Origin: Flavobacteriales bacterium UBA3376
Lineage (GTDB): Bacteria > Bacteroidota > Bacteroidia > Flavobacteriales > Weeksellaceae
Length of the DNA stretch: 16,597 bases
Direction: 5' to 3'
NCBI GenBank assembly: GCA_002359055.1
Contig: DEQC01000105.1
Coordinates: 1-16,597, forward strand
Part shown: positions 15,236-16,597 of the stretch, one piece after another
Numbering within the stretch: the first letter of the stretch is position 1
Layout of the letters: each line of letters starts with the position of its first letter
Notes under the pieces: generated by a model
What the model was told of the DNA's origin: nothing
Database searches by the model: none
The model's input: only the letters and a program-made list of their open reading frames with translations
Program-made: the position numbers and the translations under genes

Positions 15236-15556
15236 ATGGAAAATTTATTGCAATTTGATTGGAGCAAGAGAGCTTTTGAAGATTCAGAAGCTGTGATTGT
15301 TGACGTAAGAACTCTTGAAGAAATTCAGAGAGGTGTTATTGAAAATGCAATCCATATAGACGTGATGGAAACCGATGATTTTATTGAAAAAATAAAAGAT
15401 TGGGACAAGGAGAAAAAATATTTTTTGTATTGCCAATCCGGTGGTAGGAGTGGAGCTGCATGCAATTTGATGAGTCGATTAGGTTTCAAACATACTTATA
15501 ATTTAGAAGGTGGAATTTTGGATTGGATGGGAAAAATTGTTGCACATGATCGATAG
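15236..15556 (+). CDS. Single-domain rhodanese (sulfurtransferase)
   Basis: This 106-residue cytoplasmic rhodanese domain (GlpE/PspE/YgaP-type) moves sulfane sulfur as a cysteine persulfide. The catalytic loop is C66-QSGGRS, the six-residue loop of sulfurtransferases. The substrate-side motif VDVRTLEE (22-29) and GVIENAIHID (33-42) are typical, as is the C-terminal YNLEGGILDW. There is no signal peptide and no fused membrane domain; the DUF2892 part of a YgaP-type protein is encoded separately at 12252. It is first in an operon with two small membrane proteins and thioredoxin, and its promoter carries the GTAAC dyad. The physiological donor and acceptor are not known. Confidence 0.94.
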   Translation: MENLLQFDWSKRAFEDSEAVIVDVRTLEEIQRGVIENAIHIDVMETDDFIEKIKDWDKEKKYFLYCQSGGRSGAACNLMSRLGFKHTYNLEGGILDWMGKIVAHDR

Positions 15557-15557
15557 A

Positions 15558-15809
15558 ATGAGAAACGGTTGGAATTTTTTGCGTTGGTTGAGATTTTCGA
15601 TTGGAATTTTTATTCTAATTCAAGGAATAATCTCAGGCGTAGGAATGTTTATTTTATTGGGTGTGATTTTCACTCTTATGCCATTATTGAATATAGGTTG
15701 TTGTTCGACTTCAGCCTGTGGAACAAATCAGTCCAAATTCAATGACGATGAAAACGGAGATTTTAAAGTAGTTTATGAAGAAATAAATACTAAAAAAGAA
15801 TTAAAATGA
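15558..15809 (+). CDS. Small membrane protein with a C-terminal Cys cluster
   Basis: This protein has 83 residues from the ATG at 15558, one base after the rhodanese stop. An in-frame ATG at 15546, inside the rhodanese gene, would add four residues. It has two close hydrophobic segments (about 8-22 and 26-46, including FSIGIFILIQGI and FILLGVIFTLMPLL), then NIGCCSTSACGT, then a charged hydrophilic tail of about 25 residues. Small flavobacterial proteins with this two-helix plus CC...C pattern often sit beside rhodanese and thioredoxin genes and recall the DUF2892 fold. I am not sure they belong to that family. The cysteines could bind a metal or carry persulfide. The stop overlaps the next start (ATGA). 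Confidence 0.82.
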   Translation: MRNGWNFLRWLRFSIGIFILIQGIISGVGMFILLGVIFTLMPLLNIGCCSTSACGTNQSKFNDDENGDFKVVYEEINTKKELK

Positions 15810-16024
15810 AATTTATAAAATCCAATTTATTGATAGTCGGTGGAGTTTTGATCGGTGCTTTAGCAGGATTTTTATATTGGAAATACATTGGCTGTTTATC
15901 AGGCGGATGCGCAATTACTTCAAATCCATACAACAGCACGATTTATGGATCAGTCGTAGGAGGACTATTATTTTCATTTTTAAAGAAAGAAGAAAAAAAT
16001 AATTCAGTAGAAGATGACATTTAA
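15806..16024 (+). CDS. DUF6132-family small membrane protein
   Basis: This 72-residue protein has one clear N-terminal TM segment (about 8-25) and probably a second (about 46-60). The conserved core contains C30 and C35 in GCLSGGCAITSNPY, which is characteristic of DUF6132, a family largely confined to Bacteroidota. Function is unknown. Its ATG overlaps the stop of the preceding gene (ATGA), and its own 3' end overlaps the thioredoxin gene by 11 bases, so the set is translated as a coupled unit. The two cysteines next to rhodanese and thioredoxin genes suggest thiol or sulfur chemistry at the membrane; this is inference. Confidence 0.88.
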   Translation: MKFIKSNLLIVGGVLIGALAGFLYWKYIGCLSGGCAITSNPYNSTIYGSVVGGLLFSFLKKEEKNNSVEDDI

Positions 16025-16307
16025 AGAAATAATAAATCAAGACAAAGCAGTTTTAGTTGATTTTCATGCAGATTGGTGTGGACCTTGTAAAATTCAGGCT
16101 CCTATGCTGCAAGAGCTAAAAGATAAATTAAAAGACAAAGTTTCGATTATTAAAATCGATGTTGATAAGAATAGAAAATTGGCTTCTCAATACAAAGTGA
16201 TGAGCGTTCCTACACTTATTATTTTTAAAAATGGTCAAGCCAAATGGAGACAATCAGGAGTTTTTCCTGCCAATGAATTGGAAAAAATTATTGAGGGAAT
16301 TAATTAA
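16014..16307 (+). CDS. Thioredoxin (WCGPC active site)
   Basis: This 97-residue thioredoxin-fold protein has the canonical W21-C22-G23-P24-C25-K active site and cis-Pro66 in SVPT. There is no signal peptide, so it is probably cytoplasmic. It is slightly short of the usual 105-110 residues because the N-terminal strand is brief. The ATG at 16014 lies inside the DUF6132 gene (11-base overlap), and no better start is visible. It would reduce disulfides, or persulfides generated by the rhodanese. A second thioredoxin-like gene follows after 66 bases. I do not assign trxA because a general housekeeping thioredoxin may be elsewhere. Confidence 0.93.
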   Translation: MTFKEIINQDKAVLVDFHADWCGPCKIQAPMLQELKDKLKDKVSIIKIDVDKNRKLASQYKVMSVPTLIIFKNGQAKWRQSGVFPANELEKIIEGIN

Positions 16308-16373
16308 TTTTTCTCAATTGATCAAATGAAAAAAGCTATTGATTAGCGATGAATGAACCGATGTAAACCTTAA

Positions 16374-16597
16374 ATGATGCAAGATATTTTAGAATATACA
16401 AATTCAGAAACGCCAGTTTTGATTGAGTTTTATACCGCTTGGTGTGCGCCTTGTAAAATGTTGGGAAAGATTTTGGACGAAGTTCAAATGGATTTAGGTG
16501 ATAAAATCATCATAAAAAAAGTGGATATCGATGAAGATAAAATAACTACAATCAATTTTGATTCGACTTATCAAATCATGGGTACGCCTACGATGTT
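16374..16597 (+). CDS. Second thioredoxin-like protein (WCAPC), truncated by the window end
   Basis: The frame opens with two adjacent ATG codons (16374 and 16377); either could be used. The first 74 codons encode a thioredoxin fold with FYTAWCAPCKM as the active-site region and reach the cis-Pro turn (GTPTM), so only the last strand and helix are outside the window. The CAPC pair differs from the CGPC of the preceding gene, and the two proteins share only the fold, so this is not a recent duplication. The 66-base gap before it has no clear promoter; the palindrome TCAATTGA lies there. It most likely belongs to the same operon. Confidence 0.9.
   Translation, partial: MMQDILEYTNSETPVLIEFYTAWCAPCKMLGKILDEVQMDLGDKIIIKKVDIDEDKITTINFDSTYQIMGTPTM

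Noticed and set aside
15510..15545. Longer start for the small Cys-cluster membrane protein, deep inside the rhodanese gene
   Set aside because: The extra residues just read the rhodanese C-terminus in another frame and do not resemble a signal or membrane segment. The ATG at 15558, or the one at 15546, is a natural coupled start.
1..16597. CRISPR arrays, insertion sequences, integrase or attachment sites, prophage genes
   Set aside because: No regularly spaced repeats, transposase or integrase motifs, or long terminal inverted repeats were seen. Gene order and composition look chromosomal throughout.

Overview
The window is AT-rich and looks like a chromosomal segment of a Bacteroidota species, most likely Flavobacteriia. 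The reasons are signal peptides ending in 'FAQ' or 'RAQ', A-rich leaders in place of strong Shine-Dalgarno sites, promoter elements of the Bacteroidota type (TAnnTTTG), and protein families typical of the group (DUF6132, a Crp/Fnr protein with a CxxxxxCC motif, a BamA-like surface protein with a long barrel). No mobile element, CRISPR array or tRNA was seen. The first 20 bases match the 3' end of a 5S rRNA and are followed by a strong terminator, so an rRNA operon probably ends here.

Region 1 (about 417-5409) is an iron-sulfur cluster assembly (suf) operon on the plus strand. It holds an A-type carrier, an unfamiliar exported protein that appears to start at TTG, and then sufB, sufC and sufD, closed by a terminator. 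The intercistronic gaps before sufC and sufD each hold an inverted repeat. No cysteine desulfurase (SufS) or SufE is present. Between this operon and the next gene lies a short stretch with a promoter-like element and a strong terminator but no reading frame: a candidate small RNA (about 5570-5686).

Region 2 (5788-12467) is a Crp/Fnr-type regulator followed by a four-gene operon: TolC-like outer membrane channel, lipoprotein membrane-fusion protein, RND pump and a small DUF2892 (YgaP-type) membrane protein. It ends in a terminator that abuts a convergent minus-strand gene (12540-14411) for a BamA-like outer membrane protein.

Region 3 (14541-16597, plus strand) holds a SAM-dependent methyltransferase, then a tight run: single-domain rhodanese, small Cys-containing membrane protein, DUF6132 membrane protein, thioredoxin, and a second thioredoxin cut by the window end.

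The main result is a shared regulatory layout. The promoters of the efflux operon, the methyltransferase and the rhodanese operon each carry a 5-4-5 dyad (GTAAC-N4-GTTGC or GTAAC-N4-ATTAC). In all three the dyad centre lies exactly 33 bases upstream of the centre of a TAnnTTTG-like -7 element. This is the architecture of a Crp/Fnr class II activator site, and the obvious candidate regulator is encoded next door at 5788. I infer one regulon joining efflux, methyl transfer, sulfur transfer (rhodanese, DUF2892) and thiol reduction (thioredoxins), plausibly a response to reactive sulfur, thiol or electrophile stress. The inducing signal and substrate are not visible in the sequence.
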